Positions 12,260 to 25,520 of a DNA stretch of 64,000 nt are shown here, in pieces. Position 1 is the first letter of the stretch; the number at the start of each line of letters is the position of its first letter. The notes under the pieces are model-generated. The model worked only from the letters and a program-made list of their open reading frames with translations. It was not told the DNA's origin and made no database searches. The stretch spans positions 234,428,394 through 234,492,393 of the forward strand of contig NC_088792.1 in the NCBI RefSeq assembly GCF_011386835.1, in the 5' to 3' direction. Origin of the DNA: Chrysemys picta bellii (Eukaryota; Chordata; Testudines; Emydidae). Made by a program: the position numbers and the translations under genes.

Positions 12260-13073
12260 AATTAAGGTTGCAAAGTCAATCACTCAAAAAGCAGAAAATC
12301 CAGAATTAAGGTTGCCTGTGTAACTGTGATGGCCTGGCACCTTGGTTAACACTCCAGGGATTGAACCAGGCCTCTCCAGAGCTGCTACAGGGTGAGTTGA
12401 AGGGAGTCATGTCTTTGTAGCTGCGGATGGTAATAACTTTTATCATCCTTTGCAGATTGGCACAGTGTAGAACCTATAACACACTCTCCCCATTTAGTTA
12501 CACAACCTTAACTCAGCCTCCTTGTGCATTTGCATTATGATACACTTTCATTACATAGTCACATACTATTTTTTCATAGGACCCCGGCCTCGTTCAGTGC
12601 ACGGAATGGAGATGCTCAGGAGATGGTTCAGAAATGTGTGATGAAGGAAATTGTTGTCTATAGGACTGCTGCTTTACATGTTGCAGAAGTTAGAAGTGTG
12701 TAGTGAACGAGGCAAGAGGTTACAGGAAGAGAAAAGAAGGTCTCATGGATGACAGTTTAACTCTGTCCTAGAGGATGGAATTCTATCCCTGCCATTGCTA
12801 CAGAGTTCCTGTGTGATCTTATGCAGGTTGCTCAAACACAACTTTTCAGAGGTGGTTTCTAATTGTCTTTCCACATTTTCTGGGTGCCTGACTTCAGATC
12901 CTGGGGTCTGATTTGCGGAAGTGCTGAGCATTCACAGTTGCAAATGAATTCAATGGGGACTGTGCTTTGAATATGTTAAGTACTATAAAATGCTAGCTGC
13001 TCTGAAAAATCAGGCAATGGGCAACCTTAATTTTGGCATTTTCTAGCTTTTGACTTTGCAACCTTAGTTTGAA
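12260..13073. mobile_element. Element with about 55-bp terminal inverted repeats
   Basis: The left end contains AATTAAGGTTGCAAAGTCAA followed about 35 bp later by AATTAAGGTTGCC. The right end, read on the minus strand, gives AACTAAGGTTGCAAAGTCAA followed by AATTAAGGTTGCC at the same spacing. The two ends therefore form imperfect inverted repeats of about 55 bp enclosing about 700 bp with no coding capacity. It is most simply a non-autonomous DNA transposon. No clear target duplication was found, so the superfamily is open. Confidence 0.6.
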
Positions 13074-13306
13074 TATATGTATATATATTTTGAGTGTGAA
13101 TATATCTATATATATTTGCTAAGTTTAAAAAAAAAAAGCAAACAAAAAACATTCCATCATGTGGCATCATATTGACACCCACATGGTTCATCGGCAGGGT
13201 TGCAGCCTTTAGCTGTACCACACAGCTATCTGCCACTTGAGCTAATGGCGTAACTGATAGCAGTAGTACAGTGTCATCCTCTATTTGGACCAGCAGTAGA
13301 GAGGGA

Positions 13307-15010
13307 TAAGACTCATAGACTTTAAGGCCAGAAGGGACCATCGTGATCATCTAGTCTGACCTCTGCACATCGCAGGCTACAGGACATCACCTACCCACTC
13401 CTGTAATAGGCCCATAACCTCTGGCTGAGTTACTGAAGTCCTCAAACCTTGATTTAAAGACTTCACATTACAGAGAATCCACCATTTACTCTAGTTCAAA
13501 TCAGTCAATGGCTCATGACCCATGCTTTAGAGGAAGGCGAAAACCCCAGGGTGTCTGCCAATCTGACATGGGAGGGAAAATTCCTTCCGAACTCCAGATA
13601 TGATGATCATATACACCCTCAGTAAATGGGTGAGACCCACCAGCCAGAATTCTCTATAGTAACTCAGAGCCCTCCCCATCTAGTCTCTCATCTCCAACTG
13701 TTGGAGATATCTGCTGATAGCTGACGTGGCTGGGTCATATGTCATTGTAGGCAACCTCATCATACCATCCCCTCCATAAACTTACCAAGGTCAGTCTTCA
13801 AAGAAGTTAGGTGTTTTTACCTCACTACTCCCCTTGTTTCAGAAGTTCATTCCTGTGGTGATTAGAAATCATTTAATTTCAAGCCTAAACTTGTTGATGG
13901 CCAGTTTACATCCATAGGTTCTTTTGCCAACATTGGCCCTTAACCTAAATAACTCCTCTCACACCCTGGTGTTTATCCCTCTGAGGTACTTACAGAGAGA
14001 AATCATATCTCCACTCAGTCATTTTTTTGTTAGGCTAAACAAGCCAAGCTCGTTAAGTCTTCTCTCATAAGGCAGGTTCTCCATTGCTCTCGGCATCCTA
14101 GTAGCCCTTCTCTGCACCTGTTCCAGTTTGAATTAATCTTTCTTAAATATGGGAGACCAGAATTGCACAGTATTGCAGATGAGGTCACTAGTGCCTTTGA
14201 CAGTAGTACTAACATCTCTCCATCTCTACTGGAAATACCTTGCCTGAATCATCCTAAAATTGTATTAGCCTTTTTCACAGTCACATTGCATTGATGGCTC
14301 ATAGTCATCCTGTGATCAACTGATATATTCAGGTCTTTCTCCTCCACTGTCACTTCCAACTGGAAAGTCCCTCTGCTTATAGCAAAAACAATTGTTGTTA
14401 GTCCCTAGGTGCATGATCTTGCACTTTGTATGATTAAATTTCATCCCATTTCTATTGCCCCAGTTTTCAAGGTCATCCAAATCTCCTTGTATGATATTAC
14501 AGTCCTCCTCCATATTGGCTATACCACCCAACTTTGTCATCCACAAATTTTAATGGAACACTCCCACTTTTTGTGCAAAAGTCATTCATGAAAATGTTAA
14601 ATAAGATTGATACCAAGACTGGTTTCTGAGGAACTCTACTAGTAACCTCCCTCCAGCCTGACAGTTCAACTTTCAACATGAACCATTGTAGCATCCCTTT
14701 AACCAGTTCCTTACTCACCTTTCAATTCTCATATTAATCCCCAGCTTCACCAGTTTAGTTTATAATTTCCCATGTGGAATTGTATCAAATGCTTTACTAA
14801 AATTGATCAACTGATTGCTGTGGCATGATCTACCTTTTGTAAGTCTATGTAGTATTTTATCCCGATTACCGTTTACCTCTGTCTTTAGTTACTCTTTCAA
14901 ATTTTGTTCTAAAACTTTGCATACAATTGAGGTCAAACTAACAGACCTGTAGTTTCACGGATCAGTTTTTTTTCTTAAATATAGATACTAAATTTGCAAT
15001 TTGCAACCAT
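13307..15010 (-). mobile_element. CR1 LINE, second subfamily
   Basis: This minus-strand CR1 remnant has a 3' end at 13307 (GACTCATAGACTTTAAGG in plus sense, the end type of a distinct CR1 subfamily in turtles) and extends upstream to about 15010 inside the reverse transcriptase. It differs from the copy at 1342 in 3' end sequence and retains the catalytic region. It is broken by several frameshifts. Confidence 0.8.
14316..14718 (-). pseudogene. CR1 reverse transcriptase fragment
   Basis: Two overlapping minus-strand frames cover the reverse transcriptase. The upstream frame (14497-14718) has the block decayed to VPQKPVLVSILFNIFMNDF and then the catalytic motif as FVDD (14536-14541 encode the two Asp). 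The downstream frame (14316-14546) continues with DLDDLENWGNRNGMKFNHTKCKIMHLG in two blocks, typical of CR1 palm and thumb. A frameshift lies just after the catalytic motif. The Ala of the usual active site is Val here. It is non-functional. Confidence 0.8.
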
Positions 15011-16020
15011 GTTGTGTTCTGTTTGTTGTGGACTGTTATATGGAGACAAACATAATGTGCTTCTTTCATGGAGACTTTATTTTTGTTTTTTCATGTTGGT
15101 TTGTTCTCTGAATCTAAAATGTATGGTTGCTCTGTGAGTATGGAAAACATATTAAAAGGCATCTGTCCTTTTAAACAGGCATCATATTGCATCCAGACCA
15201 TTGGCCTTATTTCTTCTTACTTAAAGAAAAGGAATGGGACCTAATTTTGGTATGGCATGGATGTAAAACACATCCGCTTGCTTTAAGTAGCAAACTCATC
15301 ACTCTACTCCAACCAGCAAGCAGATATATATTATTTAGTAGCACTCACCAAAATTACTCTCGGTAGTGAAGAGCATCTATAGTTAGAAACCATCTGATTT
15401 GATCATTATATTGCAACATAAGTTTCATCTGTCCAGAAATAGTGCTCAAGCATTTTCATTTCCATGTGTTTTTTCCTGGAAAGGCAGATATGGAGGGATC
15501 CAGCTAACATCCTCCAAAAAGACACTGAAGCAGCTGTTTCACAAGGTGTATACAGAACTAGTGGCTGTGCAATTGTCATCCAGTTTATACAGAGAGTGGT
15601 CATCTCTGTGTGAAGGCGTTTTTAAAAGCTTTTCCTCTCTACATAAAAATGCCTTTGGAATTAATCCAACCCAATTCTCTACCAGCTTCCTTACTAGTTG
15701 TTTCTGGCCACTACCTCACACATTTCCATCAGGGGGAAGGGTAGTTGAGCAGCTGGCATAGGATATTCATGTACAGGATAGTCAGCTGCCTTTAGAGACT
15801 GATCTGAAACGCTGAGCAAAATAGCCTCAGACACACCAAGGCCTCACAGAGTAAGAGCTTTGTGTAAATAATCATTTCCCCCCTATAACTTCACCCATTC
15901 AGAGATGGCAGTCATCCAGATTATGGTGGGGCAGCCACTTCTATTCTCTAGTTTTCCTATGTCCTGCTATCCTAGTGATTATATTCTGCTTAAGAGACAC
16001 CAGCCAGGGATCAAAATTCA
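15011..16020. other. Unannotated low-copy DNA
   Basis: No gene is recognised. The plus-strand frame at 15399-15761 (120 residues) shows no known motif and overlaps a frame on the other strand. I do not call it. Confidence 0.4.
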
Positions 16021-16119
16021 GGGGCTGATTCTCCTGTCATTTAAATCAAGGGTAACTCCACTGAAGTCAGTTGAATTAGACATGTCAAAATGGTGTACAG
16101 TGAGTAAGGAATCAGGCCC
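16021..16119. mobile_element. Palindromic MITE remnant
   Basis: It starts GGGGCTGATTCTCC and ends in AAGGAATCAGGCCC, with an internal GTAACTCCACTGAAGTCAG, matching the type at 4618. The ends are imperfect inverted repeats. Confidence 0.45.
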
Positions 16120-16475
16120 ACTGTTACCAAAATTAAACATTGTCAAGGAGGAATTACACTCCCAGTATTGAAGGTCCATCCTGGCTTGCAAAACTGAGAC
16201 TCTGGAAACCTTATTTCTTACTGATTCAAAATCAAATTCCATTTTCCTGACAATTTGCCATGTCTGACCCACGTGACAGCCCCCTTTAAGAGCCAAATGG
16301 AAAATATATGTTTGTGTTAATATTGCTGAGGTTGCTGTCAGATTCTCATCATGCCCATATTCCTTAGCCCTTCCAGAATACAATTTTCCAGATACTTTTT
16401 TGTTTTTATTTGCTACTAAAATAACTGGTTTAACATCTGAAGATGTTATGGGCTGTCTTTGTAAATCTCTCTAAA

Positions 16476-16605
16476 CAATGGTCTTCAACCTTTTTTCATT
16501 TGCAGACCCCTAAACATTTTGAATGGAGGTGAAGACCCCTTTGGAAATCTTAGACATAGTCTGTGGACCCCTGGGGGTCCACAGACCACAGGTTGAAAAC
16601 CACTG
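16476..16605. mobile_element. hAT (Charlie-like) MITE, 130 bp
   Basis: It begins CAATGGTCTTCAACC and ends in GGTTGAAAACCACTG, giving about 15-bp terminal inverted repeats of the CAGTGGTTCTCAACC type used by Charlie-like hAT elements. The flanks CTCTAAA on both sides agree with a target duplication of about 8 bp with one mismatch. There is no coding capacity. Two further members with the same ends are at 21223 and 37449. Confidence 0.8.
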
Positions 16606-19600
16606 CTCTAAAATAACTTGGCAATAGTCATAACATGAAATTACAGATAGCTGAAGGAAAATATGCCAAATTAATAATTGTAAAAATAACAGGAGTAAAT
16701 GTGACATAATCCACAGGATGAAAACATGTATCTGATCAATGTAAAAATTAACTCTTGCTTCCTAACAATAATAATGTTGTTAATTTTTCTAATTGAAAGA
16801 GAAGAGTATTGGCAGCTCAAGTCAAATACAGCAGAAGCAGTTAGAGAAGCAGCTCTTTTATAAGGCTAAAGACTTAGAATTTAGTCTGTAGTTTAGGGGC
16901 CGCAGTTCTCTTCCTCTGCTGCGGCTCCTTTGTAGCACAGAAGGGAGCAGAACACCTTCCTGAAGATACCCCTCGGCAAGGGGCTTTCCTGGTGGCAAAG
17001 GACTGGCAAAGCTGCCCTACCCAATACCACTCCTCACAGCCCCTGGTGTAGTAGGTAAGCGTGGGGTCCAGAAGAGGAGGAGGAAGTATGTTGAGGTACA
17101 AAGGGGAGAGGCTTGGGTCCACTGTAGAACCAACAAAATGCTCACAGGTGGCTCTGGGAAGCCACCTTAACTTAGGTGCTGGTCTAAATTGCAGTAGAGG
17201 GCCAGATCCAGGAGGCACAAATAGCTTAAAGCCTTCCTTCCCCAACCCTCACTCAGCTATTTCCCTGCCTGGGTTGTACCTCCAGAACTGCTTCTCCTGA
17301 AAGGTACAGTTTAAAATTAGGGCCTGTGCATACAGTCACATCACGGGCCATAGGGATTTCTGTAGAATAGCCCAGTGACTAAGACAGCAGAGAAGGAGGC
17401 AAAGGACCTCAGTTCTGTTTCTCGCTCTGTCACTGACCTACTTTGTGATCTTAGACTGTTGTGTGCTTCAGTTCACCACCTGGAAAATAACACTTATCCT
17501 CATCTATATAGTGCTTTTGAAATCTCGGCTGAGGTATACAGGTCTTTTGGTGACTTGAAGCCTTGCCAGAGCCCTTCACAGTCAGACCTTTAAGAAGAGG
17601 CAAAACAGAGAACAGTCTGGGGATTTAGGTGTTAATTCTAAGCCAGGTTTCAGAAATACTCCAAGAAAAGAGCTAATTAGTGCAGGTGAATCCTTTAGGA
17701 TCAGCAGCATAAACAGGGGTGTTTTCCTCTCCTATGGTTTACTCTGTTTCATTCTTATATTATTACAATAACTCGGGACAGAGTTATAAAAGTATCCAGA
17801 TGCTCATGACAATACTGTAGTGATTCTGATAACGGTGTACATAGAATCCCCTCAATTCAGGAGAATTTTACCTTGGAGTCTTGAGTTTTTCCTGAATAGA
17901 CCAGAGCTTTATTTGAGTTTCCATTCTGACAGAAAATATTTATATTACAAATGTTCAGTCCGGGCCTTTTTTTTTTTTTTCACGTATGTCACTTTTGCAT
18001 GTCTCCATTTGCTGATTGTGCCTGCAAAAGTCTCTTGAACTTGTTTTGTTTATGCAGAAGTTCTGTGCATGTGCCAAAGCTCGTACCGGAGTGCCTTTTA
18101 GAGCTGGTCAGAAAATGTGAAAGGATAATTGTAGAAAAGTTCTAAAAATTGTTTTTCTTTGTTTAAATTTCATTCTTGTTTAAAATGTTTCTAAACAGCT
18201 ATAGAATTGCCTGGTTTGTGAACTCAGATGAGGGAGTTCCCCAGGTAGCCAGGGAGACCATATGCCAAAGAGTTAATTTTTAAGCTCTGAGAGTCTGCCA
18301 ACTTCCTGCATTTTTTCCTCTATCATGCCTTTCTAATGGTGTAAACCTTGCCTGGGGCTGCCATAATTCTTTCCCTCTAGCTATCCCTCTGTACAAAATG
18401 ACTCTCCCTCTCCCCTTCTTCTAGATTATTTTAGGATTTGGAACAAGTTATGCCACCTGATAGTTTCCCAGTTTGTTATACTGGCTGTCATGTAGGGAGG
18501 TGCTAACTGAAACCTTAGACAATTGCCAGAGAACTTTAGCACAGAAACACTGGTGTAACTCAACTCCTCTCTGCACCCCCCAGGTTTTTGATTCTATTGT
18601 AAATCATAATCACCTTTAAGTGAAAGGGCAGTCTTGCTCTGACCCATGTGGATGAGATGCAGCCTACATACCAGAACAGAAGGATGTAATGCTCAAAAAG
18701 TAGCTTAAATCTGTCTTTCGGGGGGATTTGTTTTAAATGGAAGCATTTCAGTGCAATATTTGTTTTCAGTTGAGGTACTGCAGAGCTATTGAATCAGCAG
18801 CTGAAGAAACTTCTTCCTAGCTTTGCAAGTCTGCATAAATGTTTTGATCAAACGAAGGTAAGCTGTCTGCTCTTCAGAAGCCCTGTTGAGTTCCAAGAGA
18901 ACATAAGGGTTCTCAGCTGCAAGCCTGCCCATGTGAAGCTGTTTGATCACTTAAACTTCAATGACATACCTATTAGTGCTTAGCCTGACTCTTTAAAATG
19001 GGTTCATTTTTTAATCCATGTGTTTGTGCTGCTTCCTCACAATTGAACAGAACACTTTCAGTTTTTTCCTCTAATTTTTCAGATCCACTGACTGGAAAAA
19101 GCATGACTGAATGGAATAAAGTAGGTAACCCATGGGATTGCCATTAGATATGGTTTTGGATACTTATCTAGTTCTGTGGATATGACAGAATCCATAAGAT
19201 CTTGCAAAAGCTTGATGGTTACTTTAAGTTCAAGACCAAATCTGTCTCAAAACAGTTAGAGGGCTTAGGTCTTTTAGACCTTAAAGCTTGTCTGTGTTAA
19301 GTTTCATCCACAGCATTCAACATCTGTGCTAAGAGTTCTCATTAAAACTCAAGTTCACCAGAGCTTAAGCAAACAGTTTTACTGAAAGTATAAGGATTAT
19401 ACTTGCCTGTTGCCTTGTGATATCCAGTTTTCCCTGTTATATAAATGCCACTTGTGGCTGTTTGTGTGCACCCTGCATATTAATCTACTTGAAATGCTAA
19501 AGTGAGGGAGGATAAAGCTCTTGTCCTTCCCTGTTTTACTCTCTGTTCTTTATCTGTCTGTGAATAGAAAAATGTAACCTGCTGTATAAGCCCCATATTC

Positions 19601-21222
19601 TATTTATTGCACAAATCAACTGGAAAGACAGGTGTTTGATAAACCTGCACTTCATTCTATTACTTAAGTACCCTCATAAACAGAACTGCAAGAAGGTAAT
19701 AAAAGAAATGGAAAATCGGTTAGAACCTCAACAAATTAAGGAATGTTTTTAAAGACTAACTCACTGCTGCTCAGTGGGCCAGTGTGAGGACTTAGCACCA
19801 CTTAAGCCCCAAACAGACCTTCAGTAGGACCTAACTAGTGCTTGAGCCTTGGGCTGTCCCTCTCTGCACATGGATATGTTTGACTCAATGTGGTTGGAGA
19901 AAGTTACTTAAAAATTACATCAGTGAAATGTGAAGGGAGTTGAACAAGAGGATACTATTTAATTCAGTGGAAGAAATTGTCAAAAAGCACTGCTATAATG
20001 TCTGGCACCTGACTCCACCTGATTTTGTCTTATGCCATCGGGAAGCCAGTTCTTCTTTGAGCTGCTCTAACTTGCATCCCTAGCTGCTTTCAGAATGTGA
20101 GAAACGTATAAGTACCATAAAGCCACCTTTGCATCCCTTATTCCTGTGCTAAGCACAGCATGGCCAGGCAAGGCAGTCTGGGCCTGAATGTGCAACGAAA
20201 CCAATTAATAAAATTAGAACACGTATCCAGGCTGATTGACAGCTGTGAATTACAGCAGATGTCATGCACCCTATGCAGTGCAACATATTCTCAGGCAGTG
20301 CAACACATGCAGTGTAAAACATGCAGTGAACTACAGCATTTTACCAACTAACTAAATCAAATATTAGTATAATCCTGCATAGCGTTTCTAAATATCTGTG
20401 CTGTTATAAATTAGTGGTTCCAGATATGGATCTAATTAAACCATCTAATTAAACCATGACTGTGTGTTGACTAAACACAGTATCAATGATACTCACTTAG
20501 ATTAACAAGAACATATTTATTGAAGATTCACAGCTGTGCAATAGACATTTTGATCAAATGACATGCAGCAAAAGCCAAAATATCTATCATAGCTGTTCAT
20601 CCTCAAAATATGTTCTCAGTCATCTACTCATTCAAAACACAGCAACTGTCTTATTACGTCAAAGTGAAAAGAGTAGTGATGCCAATTAACCTGAAGAGTC
20701 ACCAAGGTTCTTATAAACCAAGGGCCAGATCCTCAGCTGTACTACAACCCCACTCAGTACTGGTGACGAATACAGGGTCCAAAGACAGCTTTAAGCTACT
20801 CTTACCTCTCCCAATACCAATGTCATTATGGCCTAACTCCAACTGAGCATGAATAGGACATTCAAGACTAACAGCTATTTGTTCATTCATTGTAGGTGCC
20901 GCCTAACTTGACTGCAAGTAGAGAAGTTTTTTGCTCATTTGTTTCACAAATTTCTGTTTGTTTAGTTTAAAAAATTAAAATTAAAAGAAACCATTATAAA
21001 TTTTGGGAGGCATCTCTTCACAGCCAAGCAACTGTCTGGGGCTGCCAGCACCAATCTCCCATTGCCTGACCTTTAGTGAAAGGCTGTTCTCAGACACTTG
21101 CTATGACTATCTATTACATTTGGGCAACATTTTTCAAATTTTCATATTTTGACAAAACAACACAGGAAAAAGGTTAATTACGTTAATTTTCATGTTTTTT
21201 TGGATAGTTCTGTGCTTTACAG
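16606..21222. other. Unannotated DNA
   Basis: No gene or intact repeat is recognised over 4.6 kb. Around 18099-18200 a stretch starting GAGCTGGTCAGAAAATG resembles the AT-rich MITE at 34564. At about 20262-20335 there is a small degenerate array of an ATGCAGTGYAA-like word. Reading frames of 60-123 residues carry no motif I know. Confidence 0.35.
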
Positions 21223-21534
21223 CAATGGCTCTCAACCAGGGGTCTGGGGCCCCCTGGGGGGCTGCAAGCAGGTTTCAGGGGGTCCTCCAAGCAGGGCCAG
21301 CATTAGACTTGCTAGGACCCAGGGCAGAAAGCCGAGGGCCCAGAGTCCCACCACCTGGGGCTGAAGCCAATGCCTGAGCAACTTAGATTCACTGGGGCCC
21401 TGTGGCGTGAGGTCCCAGGCAATTGCCCTTTTTTCTACCCCCTAACGCCAGCCCTGGCTTTTATATGCAGAAAACCAGTTGTTGTGGCACAGGTGAGCTG
21501 GAGGAACCTCAGAAGGAAAAGTTGAAAACTCCTG
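21223..21534. mobile_element. hAT (Charlie-like) MITE with inner insertion
   Basis: It begins CAATGGCTCTCAACC and ends in GTTGAAAACTCCTG. Flanks CTTTACAG (21215-21222) and CTCTATAG (21535-21542) agree at 6 of 8 positions. Inside, from about 21293 to 21455, is a GC-rich segment beginning CAGGGCCAGCATTAG and ending in CTAACGCCAGCCCTG. It is probably a second hAT-like MITE inserted into the first, but I found no clean target duplication for the inner one. Confidence 0.7.
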
Positions 21535-24500
21535 CTCTATAGGGTGACATATCTTAGATTCATAAGAACTCTAATGTAGGGTTGAAATTAATGTGACATG
21601 AAAGAGTATCAGAAATCATATGATACATGGATAGGGCCCCTAGCAGGGTGGCTTGCCCCATTGGCTGGAATGCCCAGTGCTAAGCCAACCTGATTATAGA
21701 ATGAGCCCCACCTGGGGGAAATTAGGCAATTTCCCCATAAAGAGCAGAAGGTGGCTGCAGTAAAGAGGGAAAGGCAGGTGTAAGTGGTGGTAAAGCTGGG
21801 GAAAGAACTGGTGGGAAAGCCAGGCAGGAAGCTCAGAGTGGTAAAGAAAGCTCTTCAAGCAGGGAGGCCTGGGAGAAACCCTGATTAAGCAGGGAAGAGA
21901 CTGGGAGACCCGCAGGAGAACTTGATAGGCTGGGTAGGATGTAGGGTGACCTGGTTGAAAAGGGATTCTGGTAGCTCTGGCCAGCACTGCTGACCAGGCC
22001 TCCACGCCCGCATGGCTCCCGGCATGTCCCCCCTCTAGCTCCTAGATGTAGGGCAGGAGTGGGGACCCTAGGGCCCATGGGCTGGATCTGGCCCCGTGGT
22101 TAATTTCATCGGGCCTGCTATGTCCCCAAGCCTAGAGCTCCCTTCTGCACTTCAAACCCCTCATCCCTGGCCCCACCCCCAAGCCAACACTCCCAACCTG
22201 AGCCCTCACATCCCAACCCACTGCCTCAGCATGGAGCCCCCTCCTGCACTCTGAACTTCTCACTTCTGGCCCCACCCCGGAGCCCTCACCCCCAGCTGGA
22301 GCCCTCACCCCAGCCTCCTGAGCCAGCCTGGTGAAAATGAACAAGGGAATGAGGGTGGGGAGTGCAAGCGATGGGGGGGGAAGAGGGGAGTGAGCTGGGG
22401 GGGCCTCAGAGAAGGAGTGGGACATGGACGGAGCCTTGGACAAGGGGCGGAGCAAGGGTGTTCAGTTTTTTGTGAGTAGAAAGTTGGCAACCCTAGTACG
22501 AAGTAGCCCAGGGAAAACCATAGCACAGGGTAAGAGTAGACCTACCTGTTCAGTACATGGCCCTTGGCCAGAATCTAGAATAGAGGGTGGGAATGAGTTC
22601 CCTTAGGGGCCCCTAGGAAGGGGGTATAGAAGCCCCTTGCAAGGGGTTTTTAAGCCCATAGGGGGGCTGCAGCTAAGCCCTGGTGATAGATTGAGGAATA
22701 GCCCCAGAGAGGGTGGAAGGATTTTGTTTGTGTTTAAAGTTGTTTTGGGGTTTTTAGTTAGGACAGTTTGCCCCTTCCAGAGTCACGACTTAAGATGGTG
22801 ACCTTGGCCAGAGAGCCAAGTCACTGGAAGAGATGCCATCGCAATGCTAGAGCAACTGTCTGCAAGGGGGCACTCCAAAGCGAGAGAGCTGCTATGCTGT
22901 GCCTGGCTAGGAGCAGGTGCTCTAGCAATGAGTGGACTCAGTTAAAAAGCCCAATTAGAGTGGGTCAGAATTTTCTGAATTGAACATTTTTAACAAATAT
23001 CTTCAGTGAAAATTCAATTTTCACAAATAACAACAAAACCCCCCTAAAAACTGTGGGGGTTTCAACCAGTTCTAACCCCAGTCAATAATCATCCTTTAGC
23101 TGCTTTTTCCCTAAGGAAAATCCCCATCACAGTAAGCTAGACAGTGACAGAGAACTGGCCGCGCTGGCTCTGTACCTCCCCAAGCCTGTCATAAGGCCCT
23201 GGGAATTAGAGCATTCTGGGTTCTGAGGTGTGGCTGGGGCAGGCCGTTCTGTGCTTTAGCTATTCTCCAGATGCTAATACGGCCCTCAAGATTGAGGGGA
23301 CACAGACACTGCACCAGCCCAGGGACAAATTAGGTCCCAAAGGGCCAAATTCAGTTCTCAAAGTCAATGGAGTTGGACCCACTTACACCAGAGGTGACTT
23401 TTACCCTTTGATCCAAAAAAAAATCATGTAAGTTTCATCAGTTTGTCTAGATTTATGCCTTGAAACCAGAGCAAAGGATCAAAATACATGTAAAGGAATA
23501 AATGCAATAAATATGTGTATTTGAAAAGAAAATGTTTTCCCCACCCTTACTATTTTTTGTGTGTACTTTCTAGCCTATCATAAAGAAAGTTATTGAAATG
23601 AGACGTAAAATGATATTGTGCAGGAAATGCATTCTTTAACACAATTTCTTCTAATTGAAGTAGGTTTTCCCTAAGGGAGGACAGTGCCATTTAATCAGAT
23701 CTTTCCTGACACTTCATTTTACGAGACCGGGGTTTTATGGAGATTCATGTCATTAATAACAAATGTGCTGTTTTGTACTTATGTTTCCAAGAAATTTGGA
23801 AAGTTTTCTGATAAAGTGTAAGTAATGCAGCTATCTTTGCCTGTCTTAAAACCTCACTTTTTAAAAAACTGCTTATACAGTGGACAGTAGTATATGGGAT
23901 ATTTTTTTCTGATGGACTTTATTAGAGACCTTTTCTTGTTGTAGGAGTATGGAAAGGGACATACCATTAAAAATATGGAGTGGGCGCAGAGGTTAGAGTG
24001 GTCTGTTAGATGCACCCGAATCTCTTCCCGCTCCATTTCATTTCTGTTGAAACATTGGTTGTAATTCTTTACAAAATTTTACTGACACCCAGCAGATGGA
24101 TGCATTTTTATAAAATTAACTTTATTATTTGTGTTACAATATTGCTCAAAGGCCCCTGTCCTGATCAGTGGCCCACTGTGCTACATGCCATGCAAACGCA
24201 CAATACATAGTCCCTGCCCCACAGAGTTTAAAGACTCACTTTAAGATGCTACAAGTAGGTGTACCCAACAGTATGCAAGAGGGGGAGGAGACAGTGAGAG
24301 GAGGTTCTCACTACACTTCTGGCTAATGCACAGCTTGATACCAGCTTAGTTCTATTTATTTATAGAACATTTGGCCATTTGTATTTTACCCTCAGCCTCT
24401 TGCCAATTCTCTTGTGTTTATAAAATTATATGGACATTACTCTTCATAGAAACATGATTTACTGGTGCAAAGGTTTATCCATTTCCTGCCAAAAGAATAG

Positions 24501-24570
24501 ATTCCAGCTACATCCACAGGGACCCTTTCCCTCTCTGGGTATTTCTTCTGTAAGGGGGAACCACAGTCTT
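21535..24570. other. Unassigned repeat-like DNA with C-rich segment
   Basis: Purine-rich blocks at about 21640-22010 and 22500-22975 look like two parts of one LTR-like or satellite-like turtle repeat interrupted by a GC-rich segment. That segment (about 22053-22497) includes a degenerate array rich in CCCTCATCCCTGGCCCCA-like words at 22130-22320 and ends in AAAGTTGGCAACCCTAG. The rest shows nothing recognisable. The minus-strand frames here follow from base composition. Confidence 0.35.
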
Positions 24571-24822
24571 AGGGTAGGTCTATACTTACCTCCGGGTCCG
24601 GCGGTAAGCAATCGATCTTCTGGGATCAATCCCGGAAGTGCTCGCCGTCGACGCCGGTACTCCTGCTCGGCGAGAGGAGTATGCGGCATCGACGGGGGAG
24701 CTTGCCTGCCGTGTCTGGACCCGCGGTAAGTTCGAACTAAGGTACTATGACTTCAGCTACGTTATTCACATAGCTGAAGTTACGTAGCTTAGTTCGAAGT
24801 GGGGGTTAGTGTGGACCAGGCC
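24571..24822 (+). mobile_element. Harbinger-like MITE, copy A
   Basis: It begins AGGGTAGGTCTATACTTAC and ends in TTAGTGTGGACCAGGCC, so the ends are imperfect inverted repeats of the GGCCTGGTCTACACTA type. Near the right end is a hairpin built from CTTCAGCTACGTTATTCAC and its near-complement. The GC-rich middle matches, in reverse, the element at 31034. The Harbinger-like call rests on the 3-bp TNA target duplications of its relatives at 31034 and 59081. Here the flanks (TTA and AAA) do not match. Confidence 0.65.
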
Positions 24823-25480
24823 AAAGTCCCAGTGTTTTTGGCTTGGAAGGACTGAAGCTATCTGGTGCTGTCCAGCCACATTAGGCTATAGAGCAGGGTT
24901 GATTAAGGGCACACATGGATTGCCGTATTTTTAATGGGCTTCTTGGCTCCTTCTCTGATTTGTTCTCCTAACACTCCCAGAGGCATTTTGGTTGATTCAG
25001 CCAGGATACCACTGGGGATTGATGTGGGCCAAAGTGGCTCCACACTAACTCACAGTTCAGTTGCTGGCTGTAACAGACCAAATAGACCAGAAATTTGTAT
25101 GTAAAAACAAAATAACTTACAATAGGACAGCTGTTAGCCCTTTAAAATGTAGTAAGACAGCAGGCAGTATGATCATTCACTTTATGCTAATATCATGGAT
25201 TTGTAATTACTTTTGCAAATATCAATTTAATAGGTTGCAGATTTTCAAAATCATGCTTAATTTTTATATTACAATCTGGTCTATACAAAAGGCCTGGGTC
25301 AGGTCAAGCATGTGAGGCCTCCTACTGTTACCATGTAACACTATAAAATCTGCTTCAGATTGGGTGCTCGGCATCTAACCCAGGAACCCCACCACTCAGA
25401 TCACATTAAGGCAACTATTCACTGAGTGTTGGGGTTTTTGCTGGAATGGAAAATAATATTCTCAAAGGAATAACTCCTGG
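24823..25480. other. Unannotated low-copy DNA
   Basis: No gene or repeat family is recognised. Confidence 0.4.
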
Positions 25481-25520
25481 CGCTGCTGCCTTTCAGCTAG
25501 TTCTTGGTTGAACAAAAGTT

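Noticed and set aside
15399..15761. 120-residue plus-strand frame as a gene
   Set aside because: No known motif, overlapping frame on the other strand and no support from context.
16018..16383. 121-residue minus-strand frame
   Set aside because: Starts in unique sequence and runs across a palindromic MITE remnant; no known domain.
20262..20335. CRISPR-like short repeats (ATGCAGTG words)
   Set aside because: Irregular spacing, few units and a vertebrate setting; a small degenerate tandem repeat.
22132..22526. Minus-strand frames of 73 to 107 residues rich in Pro and Ser
   Set aside because: Low-complexity C-rich repeat with open frames on both strands.
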